A stretch of 64,000 nt of DNA, taken from the NCBI GenBank assembly GCA_037042915.1, contig CM073196.1, forward strand, positions 3,162,001-3,226,000. The letters run 5' to 3'. The notes beneath the pieces are model-generated. The model was not told where the DNA came from, searched no databases, and saw only the letters and a program-made list of their open reading frames with translations. Below, piece by piece: positions 43,444 to 53,838 of this stretch; the first letter of the stretch is position 1, and each line of letters starts with the position of its first letter. The DNA comes from Auricularia sp. M13 (Eukaryota; Basidiomycota; Agaricomycetes; Auriculariales; Auriculariaceae). The position numbers and the translations under genes were made by a program.

Positions 43444-45137
43444 ATGGGAGCCATTGATGATAGCTTCGGGGCCTGGTACATCGGCCAGCAGGTGGCTATC
43501 TTGCTCGTCGGCGCTTCAATAGTCCAGTCATGGGTATATCTGAAGAATAGCGGCCAGGACCCTGTACTTTTAAAGACAGTGGTAACGAATTAGTCTAGCA
43601 CAGCGGACATCGAAGAATCTCAACTAATTGTGCTCCAGGTCCTTATTCTTATGTACTAGTTGCATACTTCATCGACAACGAATTGGCGCACTGAGACTTC
43701 GCTCAGGCTGCTTCAGGCCACCCTTGCGGCCTTAGTGTCCGCAGGCCTCTATCACTTCCTCATAACAGCTATCGGAAACCCGCAAGCGTTGACCTCAATC
43801 CCTCGGACGCTGAATGCGGAACCTTTCATTTCGGTGAGCCCTTCGAGACTGTTCCGTTCGTCATGAATCTGAGGCGTAGCTGAGGCTGCGGTCATCGCGA
43901 TCGTCCAGTGGTACGCAGCTAGTGGTATTCATGCCCTGAATACGGTCCTCCGCTGACAAATGAGTTTAGGTTCTATGCTTTCAGACTATTCCATCGTGAG
44001 TCTGAGTACCCCAGCTTTTATGGGAGGGTTCAAGCTTACTTCTTGATCCAGTTACGAAGAGTATCGCTCTACTGGTGATTGTGGTCAGTCCATAGATTTA
44101 TTTAGGAGGCCCAACATTTCAACTCAAGTGATATTTGCACTAAGTTGCTTCTTGGAGCCGCGCAACTCGGTGAGTGACCCTGTATTTGATCTGCACCGGT
44201 GCTCACGGCTCACCTGGTACTGCCGTAGGCATGGCGTCTGGTGCGCATGTGGATGTCAAATGGATGCAGTTTACCGTCACTCACGAAACGTATCAGCTGG
44301 TGCAGCAGCAGAGTTTGTCAATTAATTTTTGACCTGAACTCATTGTCTGATCGCTCATGCCCAGCCTGAATCAGTCAGGGACGATCGTTTCGAGTTCGAT
44401 GGCTAAGGCATGTCGCAGTTCCCCAGCCGCTGCCAGCATGCTTAATCCTCAGCAGACTATTTCATGCGCTTCGCTCGTTGCGGATATGTTGTGCGATGCG
44501 ATTATTACTGTCACCATCGTACATTTTTTGCACACTCATCGGACCGGTGTCAAATCGTGAGTCTTGCCATTCATATGCCCTTGAGACTGATACCAGCTCG
44601 CTGAGCAGTACGGAGAATATGATGAACACCCTGACGAACTATACACTCGCCTCCGGCTTCATTACCTTCGTCGGGTCATGTGTCATCCTAGCCACAGTCA
44701 GTAATCCGCTTGCATCCAGACTTTTGGAAGATCAACTCATATGTGTGCTTTTAGTATCTAGCTCTTCCGGATACGCAGATATACTCTGCAATTGGCTTCC
44801 TCCTGCCGCATCGTGCGTAGTTTTGTAATCATAGGCGACCGTTGGGCGACTGAGCAAGGGCACCAGTCTACACAAATTCACTTCTTGCTCTGTGAGCGGC
44901 AGCCCCGGTCGACCATATCAACAAAATCTTACCTTAGATAGGCTTAACGCAAGGCGCTCACTTCGTCAACGCTCCGTGGCGCAGATTTCCATGACTAGGA
45001 ACACTGCGCAACCCCGAGACTCTGCACCATTATTTGTGCCATGGAATAACTCGCCAGAACTAAGGTCTGGTTATACATCGACGACGATGAACATTGAGAT
45101 GGTACACTTACCTGCGATAAGCATTTGCATCAGCTGA
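43444..45137 (+). CDS. DUF6534 seven-helix membrane protein (paralogue of the broken gene)
   Basis: A multi-exon gene opening MGAIDDSFGAWYIGQQVAIL then LKNSGQDPVLLKTV (exon 1, 43444-43581, with donor GTAACG). Following coding blocks are LAALVSAGLYHFLITAIGNP (about 43730-43790), IAIVQWYA (about 43900), FYAFRLFHR (about 43970), LVADMLCDAIITVTIVHFLH (about 44475-44540), STENMMNTLTNYTLASGFIT (about 44600) and a C-terminus with LDRLNARRSLRQRS and PLFVPWN. This is the DUF6534 pattern of Agaricomycete membrane proteins of unknown function, with about seven hydrophobic helices. It matches the disrupted gene at 6490-19680 block by block, so the two are paralogues. Exon borders after the first are approximate. 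It appears whole, though I did not verify every junction. Confidence 0.75.
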
Positions 45138-45139
45138 TA

Positions 45140-46110
45140 GAGTTTCGCAGGGCTCAGTCGCCTCACATGGTAGCCACGTTCTCCATTTTCCACCTTCCCA
45201 GTCCATGCCGGCTTCAGGAGACCAAAAGCGTGGGGCAACAATCGAGTGATCCACGTCAATGATGCAGCTTTGCGCAGCTGGCCTTGAGTTGAGCGCGCAG
45301 GCTCCAATCTTAACACAGGGTATCAGCAGTCATGTACACAACAGCCATGTACATATGTTTGCAAGTCCGGCTCTCGCTTTTTAACTACCTACCCGCTTTT
45401 CAATCACATGCCTGAGAAGTTGTACGTCGCCGAGCTGAGGGTCCGAGGAGATACGCCATCGTCACCTGGGCATAGAACGCAAAGTCTGCGAAGGAGACCA
45501 TCACCGACGGGCCGACGTTCATGAGCGCCATCCTGTTCCCAAGTATCCACGATGCCGTCACAGATTTCATCTTCGCCTTCTGCGTCGAGCAATGTCAGGC
45601 GAATAAATGACAAACGAGCACGCCGAAAGTATCGTCAGATTGCACACGCTGATCTCTGGTCAGACAGACTTGGAGCCCCACGTAGCCAGAATCAACCATT
45701 TCACGGGCACTGAGTTTCAATGCCATGCGTCACAGGTGGGGAATCTCGACAGGAGCAGCACAGCGCCTCTTGACGCCAGATGAATCAGGGACTCAAAGTG
45801 AACATTCCAAAGACGGCGGTCCAGGGGCGGAATATTCGCGCCATTCAAGTTCCATTTCCAGAAGATGTGTATGCAGTATCACCCGTGGCAGGCAAGGGCG
45901 GCGGGTGTCGTTAGCTGTCCGCGAAACAATCTGAAAACGGTGCTGCGAGAAGAAGACCGGCAGTCCGTAACGCAATACAGCTGGCAAAAAGCACCCATGT
46001 CACCGCGCAATAAAGCACTTCCTTGTGCGCTACACCGCAGGATTCGTACCGAGTGACATGAGGAAGACAAGGTACGGGAGACGCCGCCCGGCAACTCCGA
46101 CACTCTAGCG
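45140..46110 (-). CDS. Possible multi-pass membrane protein gene, unresolved
   Basis: Several minus-strand segments look like membrane helices: PYLVFLMSL near 46075, then after an apparent ~45-nt intron EVLYCAVTWVLFASCIALRT then AGLLLAAPFSD (about 46020-45930), MALMNVGPSVMVSFADFAFY (about 45530-45470), and LLPHAFGLLKPAWTGKVENG (about 45235-45175). The order is consistent with one gene, but the linking exons, start and stop are not fixed and the family is not recognised. It could be a decayed gene. Confidence 0.3.
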
Positions 46111-46148
46111 CCTGCCAGTGCTATCGTTCCAGCGACTGTCCACCGCTC

Positions 46149-46646
46149 ATGACAACCTTAGAAGCGCCTCCCCCTCTCTCCGGGCAATTCTGGCTCAAAA
46201 CGGCGCCTCTTTCGGGCAAAGAGCCATCCCGCTTCACGGGCCTGTACCTGCGGCAGAACAGCAACGCAGACCCTGCGATCATGCTGACCCCTGCCCCGCC
46301 CAAGTTCCTCAGAGCACAGTGCGACGACGACGGCTCCAACGTCCATCTCGTCTCCTGGAATCACGAGGGGCGGAAGTGGGGTGTCGTGCTGCGTGCTCAC
46401 CCTGCTGGCAAGGCTGGCTGGGAGAGGGTCGAGATCCCCGAAAATGAGATTGACGAGCGAGTGAGGCTGACGAAGGACGCAGAAGGTGTCGAGAGTCTTC
46501 AAGGGCGCGAAAGCGACGGATGGAGGGGCTGGATGGTGTGTGAATGGTCACTTGGCCATCCACAATTATTCTGGATCACTGGAGCCCTGCAAGGCGAACT
46601 CCCAGTATTTTGCGAAAGGGTATCTATCGTGAGAGAGACGCTGTAA
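46149..46646 (+). CDS. Small conserved-looking hypothetical protein, 165 residues
   Basis: A single exon from ATG 46149 to a stop at 46646. The product is soluble, with alternating hydrophobic and charged residues (SGKEPSRFTGLYLRQNSNAD, KWGVVLRAHPAGKAGWERVE, WRGWMVCEWSLGHPQLFWIT) suggesting a beta-rich fold. There is no signal peptide, membrane helix or known motif. The even amino-acid make-up and lack of stops argue that it is a real gene, but I do not recognise the family. Confidence 0.6.
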   Translation: MTTLEAPPPLSGQFWLKTAPLSGKEPSRFTGLYLRQNSNADPAIMLTPAPPKFLRAQCDDDGSNVHLVSWNHEGRKWGVVLRAHPAGKAGWERVEIPENEIDERVRLTKDAEGVESLQGRESDGWRGWMVCEWSLGHPQLFWITGALQGELPVFCERVSIVRETL

Positions 46647-47032
46647 GCTCTCAGTTGACTATGCAACTAGTGTGTAGATTCTCTGCGCGCTGTGCGAATT
46701 CTATTAGCTATGTATAATTCATGCATGTCGGTTCGTTCGAGCGGAACCTGGCACCATCTTCCAGATGTCAAAGCCTGGGCGCAGTGCCGCATACATTCTA
46801 TAAGAGCCTAGTGGATACATGTTCAAATGGAGAGGGAAAGCTACATGAGCCAGCGGATAGCGCGGCAGGCAAAGCAAATGCTACAAATCAAAGCGCGTGC
46901 ACAGTAATAATGATAATGAATATGATGCTGCGAGAGCAATGAGTGTGTGGATGTGAATATGTGTGTGTGGATGTGTGGATGTTCCTGTCAAGTGTCCCTC
47001 GTATATGTCGTCGTTAGTATGTCGTTTCTAAA
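46647..47032. other. Intergenic region between convergent genes
   Basis: Holds a TGTGTGGATG-type simple repeat near 46940-46985. No gene seen. Confidence 0.4.
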
Positions 47033-49478
47033 TCAGCGGCGGCCGACGACTATGGCGCCGATAGCGACGGCTGCCAAAGCCAAGAAGCCGGGCACCGCAC
47101 GCTCGGCAGCGTTGTGCAAGTTCGCGTGTCGACTCGTGCTCGCGAAGCGGCCCATCTGGCGGAAGTTCGCGCCGCCCTGACCGTTGGACGTCTCGATTAC
47201 TCCAGCGTTGAGCGTCGCGGTGTTGTGATCACGGAAGTAGTACGAAGTCGTGAACGTCTCTGCTGCCGTTGCGGAAGGCCCAACACCCGCGTCCGCCAAT
47301 GCCTGCTCGGTGAGGAAGACAAGCGCGATCTCGGGCGCCTTCACGACCACGCTGCAGACGCCGCCCGGGCAAGGAATCTCGAGCGTCTCCTCTTCGCCGT
47401 ACAGTTGGCCATTCGACTGGAACATGCCGCCGAAGGTCTGACCGCCGATGGTGATGTTGCCCTTCCACGCGACGCTCGGCGCGCTCACGTAGCGAACCCA
47501 AGCCTTCTGTGGCCCACCAGCGTCACCCACGCTAATCTGGGCAGTGTAGTCCGAAGCACCAGTCGCATCGGTCATGTAGTTCATGAGCAGGACCTTCTCA
47601 GGGTTGCCTTTCTCGTCGTAGATGCCGTAGGCAGGCGTGTAGTCGTTGTCCGGATACAGGTCGATAACGCGAGATTTGTCGGACTTGCCAAGCGCCTCCG
47701 CAACGATGAGATTGGCGTAGAAGATCGGTCCAACGGTCCATTGATGGTACGAGGACTCGTTGGTGGGCGGCGGCACGAACGGATTGTAGTAAACGTGCTG
47801 ACCACCGACGTGCAGCATCATGTTCGTGAAGTTGATAGACGCGAGCTGCATTGCCAAGTCTGTCGCCCAGAGCGTCGACGCGAATGCATTGCTGAGGCCC
47901 GGGAAGCCACCGCACGACGCAGTGTTGGTCTCAAGCAGAACAATGTCCTTGTCGTACGCAGCGGCGCTCTGAGCGGCCGACCGATAGTTGTTTGCGAAAT
48001 GCATGGCAAACGAATGCTGTTGCACGTCAGCTACTGCACAGAGAAATGGTAATCGACTTACCATCATGTACTCGTTCATCATCTCTTGAGGTGGGTGCTT
48101 GCCAACCTGGCAATTGTCGTACGGGTAGCGTTCTAGATTAAAAGGTGGACTCTGTGAGTTCTCTAGAGCAGCGGCGGGTCAAATGTACGTACCAACGATG
48201 ACGGTGCTCAGCGAATCCTGGACTGGTGTGCAAGCGGTGAGCATCAGATCTCTGTAACCGCCCAACATAAGACCAACTCACACTTCCCGAGATATCCGGC
48301 GTTTAGGATATCCTCTTGCAAGTTCCACAGGCAGCACACGCCGGGGCCACCGATGTTCTGCTTCATGGTAATAAGAGGATCGCCGTTGATCGCGTTGAGC
48401 ATCGTCTGGAACTCGGAGAAGTACTGTTGGACGCTGTAGGTCGGCCTAACAAAGGGTCAGCTCACATCCCGCATCTCGTTATTGAGCTCACCGGTAACCG
48501 TGAGACTGGTACAGGTCGGGTTCGTTGCCAAGTTGGAAACCGACTACACTCATATTCAGCGACTGCGAACAAGACGAGTATGACCAACGAACCGACGTTG
48601 TCACCCAGAACCTGCTCTGCGACCTCGGCGATACGAAGGCGCGGGTTCGACCTAGTACACGACTTGAGTTCAACGTCGCGCAATCCCCAGTCTCGACTCA
48701 CGTATCGTTGAATGGGATACCTACGTGAGTGAGTCAGCATGGAGTATTGCGCCGATGGCAGACGCGTACCCATCCACCACTTGATGTCAAGGAGGTTGGT
48801 GATGTTGGCAAGGTTATACAAAATGTCGAGCGTGAAATGGACGGTCGGGGTAAGTGTCTAAAGTCCGGCTCAGCATCCGCAAAGGCCGCGAGCGTGCCCA
48901 GTCCGACGCACCACACCGGTTGGGCCATGCTGCGACTTCAGGAGCGTGACGTTGTTGGGCAGGCTGCCGGGGTCGACGAGCACGGCCTTCTCCTGAGTGT
49001 TGCCGCCGAGACGAATCATGGGCGAGCCGCTGCGCTGCTTGAGCGTCGACATGAGGTTGAGGAACTGCGGGTTGAGCAGGTCCCTGCGCGATGCAATTCC
49101 GCGTCAGCCCTATGCAGCTGCAGGCAGGGGTTGGCGAGATCATACCCGTTAGGGCCCACTGCGAGCGCGGACGCCAGGTCAGCTCCTGTGCAGGGCGGGA
49201 TGCAATCCCGGACACTCACTGACGGACGCGGCGAGCGAGAGCTCGACACTGAGGCCGAGGAAGTTGCCCGTGTGCGGCTTGCTGAGGCCAGCGGGCGCCT
49301 TGACGAGCTCGATGGGGAAGGTCGTCGCGGGCGCTGGGCTGGGCAGCGGCGGCGGGTCAAGCGTCTCAGGGTCGTACGCGTGCAGGAAGGTGGGCGTCTC
49401 CTTGGGCGGCATGCTGTAGATCGACACGGCCGCCAACGCCAGTGTCGGGGCCGCGGCGAGGGCGAGGAGAGACTTCAT
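47033..49478 (-). CDS. Glycoside hydrolase family 79 (beta-glucuronidase-like), secreted
   Basis: A multi-exon gene starting at 49478 with a signal peptide (MKSLLALAAAPTLALAA). Then PATTFPIELVKAPAGLSKPH and GNFLGLSVELSLA open the catalytic barrel. FQLGNEPDLYQSHGYR, at about 48540-48490, carries the acid/base Glu in the usual NEP setting. LLETNTASCGGFPGLSNAFA in the last exon (48082-47033) carries the probable nucleophile Glu. After YYNPFVPPPTNESSYHQWTV comes the GH79 C-terminal beta-sandwich. The end is a hydrophobic tail (VPGFLALAAVAIGAIVVG) that could be a GPI-anchor signal or membrane segment. Fungal GH79 enzymes remove glucuronic acid or 4-O-methyl-glucuronic acid from arabinogalactan-proteins. 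Both catalytic residues look present. Intermediate exon borders are approximate. Confidence 0.85.
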
Positions 49479-49675
49479 CGTGGGCGGCGGAGAGAAGAAA
49501 GGGACAGGGACGACGAAGAGAGAGGACAAGAGAGGTGGCCAGGGGTCCGAGTACCCCGCCCGCGCTTTTGAACCTATCTGCTCCCCCTGAACGGCTCACA
49601 GAACACAATCTCCGATAGCTAGCTAATAAGTACCTAGTACACCGTGTACACTGATAAACACTCTAAAATACACTC

Positions 49676-52600
49676 TCAACGGGCACCCCCGTTCAGCGGT
49701 CGCCACAGTGCTGGCGGTGGGCCCTGGGACGAAGACTTGGCATGCGCACGGTCGTTGGGCGTGGGCGGCAAGGGTCGACCGTGAGCACTAGAAGGCGGCC
49801 CTGGCTCCTGCTGAGGGCGCCTGCCAGGCATCGGTGGCATCCACGGCCCGTGCGTCTTCTCCCACCGCTGTTTGAACGCGGCAGCGACAATGTTGGGAGC
49901 CACATTCGTGCGCTTCGCCTTGAACTTGTTCTGAACAAACATCATTCAGCACGCGCAAGTCCCAACACTGCACGATCTGCGCGCACCTCGAACTGGATAA
50001 TCGTTTGCATCTGCTTCTGCATTCGCAAAGGCGGCCCTTGCGCAGCCTGTCCAACTGTCAGACTAACGCGCTCCAGGCATGAAGAGAACACGCACGTATT
50101 CCGCTTCGCGCGCCGCGCGGTCTGCTGCCTTCCTCTGGTCCCACTCGCGCCGCTGTTCCGGCGTAATGCCCGAATCCCGCTTGGGCTGCAAACGCACGCA
50201 GTCAGTCAGCAAACAGCAGCTAACCGAACTAAGCACACACGACACACGCACCTTGCCCAACACCGCCGAAAGCACGCTCGTGGGGTCCAAATCGCGCGAC
50301 GAGTGCTCTGGAGGCAATTGACGTCCGAACGGCGTGGGCGCCGCAGCGGGTGCAGCCGTCGGCTTGGGTGGCAGGCCAGCAGGTTTAGGCGGCAGGTGAG
50401 CGGGCACGCGTTTCGGCGGCGCCGGCACCTTCTCCTTCTCGGGTTCCCTCGCCGGCGCCGGTGGGGTCTGCTCCTCGAACGATGGCTGCTTGATTTTCTT
50501 GAACGACCCGTACTTCTTCTTCGCAGGCGCCGGCGCGGGAGCGGCCGTTTCCTGCGCCGCAGGCTCGGGAGCAGGCGCCTCTGATGCGGGTTCAGCGGGC
50601 CACGCCGGGGACGATGACCGCGACCGCGACCGCTTGCGCCCCTGTTGAGGACTCGCGGATTGTGCTGGAAGAGTATGTGGCGAGCTGTACTCCTCCGCGC
50701 CGGACTCTGGCGAGTGGATGACCATTCTGGAGGACACGCGTCGCTGTTCTGGGCGTGCGTGTGGTGGAGGCTCCTGGCGCGGGGGCGGCGATGGCGCGCG
50801 GTGCTGTTCGTGCAAGGTCGATTGCACGACCGAAGGTGGCGATCCCGGGTCAAGGAGCGAGCTGTGTGGTTTCAACGGCAGATCTGTGGACGGCGCCTGG
50901 CTATTGACAGCAGCCGACGGCGATGACTGTTTAGGCGTGTCGGACGCACGCGATTGGCCAATTTCAACCGACGGTGACACCAATCGGATTGGTGATGCTG
51001 GCTCGTCCTCCTCAGGCTCGGGGCTGCTACCGTATGCACCGAGACCTAGCAAGCCAAGTAAAGGCTGAGGCGAAGCTGCACGATTATGCTTTGGCGTATC
51101 GGTCACGATCGCGGCCTTGTTCCTCGCTTGGCTATTGTCCCCAACCTCAGGATAATTGTCGTCGTCCTCGAGCAGTTCCGATAGCTTGCGGCGCGGTGTC
51201 TTGCGCTTGGAAAAATCGACGTGGCCCTCCGTATGTGCAAGCTCGCTCTGGGCCCTTTGCAAAGCGCGCTCACGCGCTGACAGGGTCGTGTCGCTGCTGC
51301 TTTCCCGACGGGATTCCGACGAAAAACGCTCTTGCTGCACCTTGGGAACGGAGGGCGCCATCGCCGCAGTGTCCGCGAGCATCAACAGCGCGTCGAGCGC
51401 GTGCATAGGCTTGTGCTGTAGCTGGCCTGGGTTGAATGCGCCGATGTGAGAAAGCTCGCTGGAGGCACGCTTTATGGCCATCATAGTGCGAGGCGACTCG
51501 TCGATGGCAGGGCCGGGAAGGGATGTTTGAGCCAGTGCGGGGGGAGTATGCATGTTGTCAGTCGGGTGCGGGGCGCTGAGAAATTCGGGTTGTCGAGGTA
51601 TAGCGCGATTGGACGTAGATGTGGCTTCTGCAGGTGCAAGCTTCCCAGCATTCTCGGCAGGACGGGGCGCTGCCAAGGTCGCGCCCTGTTGCCGCTGCTC
51701 AGACTCCTTGACAATCGAGGATATAGGCAGTAATTTCTTCTTCCTTGGAGGAGGGGCTGGCGGAGTGGCAGACTCGGCGGGCGATGGGCGGGAAGCGGAA
51801 GTTGGAGGTGGAGCAGGTCGAGTGCGCGTGCTGTCTGGCACGACAACGGAAGAGGTATTGACAGGTCGTTCGGGAGGAGGATGCTCTGGGAGCTTGGATG
51901 CCGACCTGGGCAATACGTCCCCAGATTCGCGAGACGGTGGATCCAATGGGCGGGTGGCGGACTGTTCCTTCAGCTTGCGCTCTTCGGCCTGCGTTAGAAT
52001 CGAAGAAAGAGGCAAAAGTTTCTTCTTCTTGGGAGCGGCAGGCGGTGCCACATCGGGCTCGGGCGGCGCACGAGCTTTCTGTTTCTTTTCCGGTTGGCGC
52101 TCCTCGTTCACCGGTCGCGACTTGCTGGTGTTGCCTTCAACCTTGACCCGGGCTTTGCCTTTCTCTTCTCGAGAAACGTTGGGCGCGCCAGGGCGAGAAC
52201 TCTGAGGGACTGGAACGTCTCTGTCGATATCTTCGCTCTTGACTTTGTCTGGTCGAGCAACAACCTTCGGGACGGGTCGACGAAATGACGCATCCTTCTC
52301 CACATCGACGCGGTCGCGATGAAGGGGATGAGACGCTGGTGCTTCGGCAGCCTTCCGCTTTTCGTCAACTCGATTAGCGACAATTGACGGCTGAGTGTGG
52401 GAGGGAGTCGAGGCTTCCTTCTTGGGTTCTAGCGGGGTATGGCGCGGCTTTGAATCTGCAACAGCGGTCGGGGTCATGGGGCGCGAGCTCGACGAAGACG
52501 CAGCAGGTCCAGGAATGGGTGTATGTGACCGAGGCGTGGACGCTTCATCCTTCGCCCGACTTTCACTTTCGGCGAGGATGGCGAGGACCGACTTGACCTT

Positions 52601-53342
52601 CTTCTTCGGAGGCAGCGGGACCGGGGCCGCCTGGTCCTTAGCGCTGACATCGTCTCCAGGCCCGTACGATAATGCACGCTTGCGCTTCGCCGAGCCGCCA
52701 GCAGGCGTCGAATCGGTGGAAGGGCTTGGAGAAGGTTTAGGTCGCTTGAAGGGCATAAGCGGCGGTGGTGGCGGCGGACGGTCGTCTGCAGGCGGCGTGT
52801 CTAGGGGCACGGCGGGCAAGCTTGTCACGACTGGATTGGCGACTGCAGTCGTCAAGACTGCTGGAGCTGAAGCAGCAGACGGCGCCTTTGCAGCAAACGC
52901 AGCGGCCAGTGCTTCGGCACTGGTAAGAGTCGGAGCTGGAGCCGGTGGGCTATGGCGGACACGCTTGGCAGCCCGAGACTGGTCATCTGGGATTGAGGTT
53001 GGTTCGTCACCGGCAGTCGTGCCGTTTACAGATGACGGGCCAGGTCCAGCAGCTGCAATAACGTGCTCTTTGCGCTTCTGGGGAACAGAACGAGGCTGCT
53101 GAGGCTCGAGATGTTTCCTGATAGCCAGGTTCAGTGTCTGGGCGTTCCGGCGCGCATGTGGCTGGTTTGGTTCCCCGGCGTAGCGAGCTCTGGGAGCTTC
53201 GGAGGAACGACCCGCATCGTGAACGGTAGGAGTAGAGTTCCGCGGTTGAGATGGGCCCGCAAGCGCAGGTGCTGCTGGGCGAGGTGCTGCTACCTGGTCG
53301 TCCTCGTCGTCGGAAAGCACAACACGGCCATTCGTCACACGC
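49676..53342 (-). CDS. Long intrinsically disordered protein with KKKLLP-type repeats, unknown
   Basis: Exons 53342-50252, 50185-50096, 50046-49987 and 49930-49676 encode at least 1160 residues. A first exon upstream is not resolved, because the frame opens behind an apparent acceptor (CATTAG at 53348-53343) without an ATG. The N-terminus reads VTNGRVVLSDDEDD. Most of the protein is Pro/Ser/Ala/Lys-rich. Three related motifs recur: PKKKVKSVLAILAESESRA, KKKKLLPLSSILTQAEERK and RKKKLLPISSIVKESEQRQ, with a looser fourth (KKKYGSFKKIKQPSFEE). The conserved-looking part is the C-terminus (GITPEQRREWDQRKAADRAA, QMQTIIQFENKFKAKRTNVA then PNIVAAAFKQRWEK). The 66-nt intron at 50251-50186 is free of stops and a multiple of three. 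A nuclear location is a guess from the basic motifs. Confidence 0.7.
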
Positions 53343-53816
53343 CTAATGGACGGCTATAGAAAACATGGCAAGGTCAATCAGCTTTCGGCCATAGCGCGTA
53401 GCATGCCGCCCCACTTTCGCGTGCGAGCCCTGGGGCTGCATGGCCGTTGTGTGGTGTGAACGAAGCAGAGACGATTGTGTCGGTCAAAGCCGGCGACGCG
53501 GCCCGTGGACATGCTGAGTCCGAAACAAAGACAACGAGATGCTGGCAAGTGAGATTTTTGAGTTTGTTCGATGTCATAAGGTGTCGAAAGATTAGTTAAT
53601 TTTTTGAAAACCTGAATTGTCTATTCAAATAGATATGAGTCCCGTCTGAACTTGCACAAAATGAGAGCATCACTCCCTGGGATACTCTTCGGCCACAAAT
53701 GTGATTCAACACGATTTACTTAACTTAGGATAAGCATGGCAACTGAGGCCTGCCATATGGTACCTTCGAAAGGTACCGCGACTGTATGCTCGTCAATTGC
53801 GGCCGCGATGACCGGC
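53343..53816. other. Divergent upstream region
   Basis: Should contain the unresolved first exon and promoter of the disordered-protein gene and the upstream part of the PNGase A promoter. A minus-strand frame at 53577-53374 is not supported. Confidence 0.35.
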
Positions 53817-53824
53817 TATAAAAG
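53817..53824 (+). promoter_or_regulatory. TATA box (TATAAAAG) of the PNGase A-like gene
   Basis: TATAAAAG preceded by GACCGGC. It is 15 bp before ATG 53839 and 36 bp before ATG 53860. If transcription starts about 30 bp downstream, the second ATG is the more likely initiation codon. Confidence 0.6.
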
Positions 53825-53838
53825 AGCAGACATTGCCG

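Noticed and set aside
43029-43457. A 142-codon plus-strand frame upstream of the second DUF6534 gene
   Set aside because: It ends just inside the gene in another frame and has no recognisable features.
46940-46985. TGTGTGGATG repeats as a possible CRISPR-like or satellite array
   Set aside because: Only a short simple repeat. CRISPR arrays do not occur in fungi and there are no spacers.
47114-48052. A 312-codon plus-strand frame
   Set aside because: Antisense to the last GH79 exon, which has clear family motifs on the other strand.
52395-53102. A 235-codon plus-strand frame
   Set aside because: Opposite the disordered-protein gene; low-complexity shadow of Pro/Ser codons.
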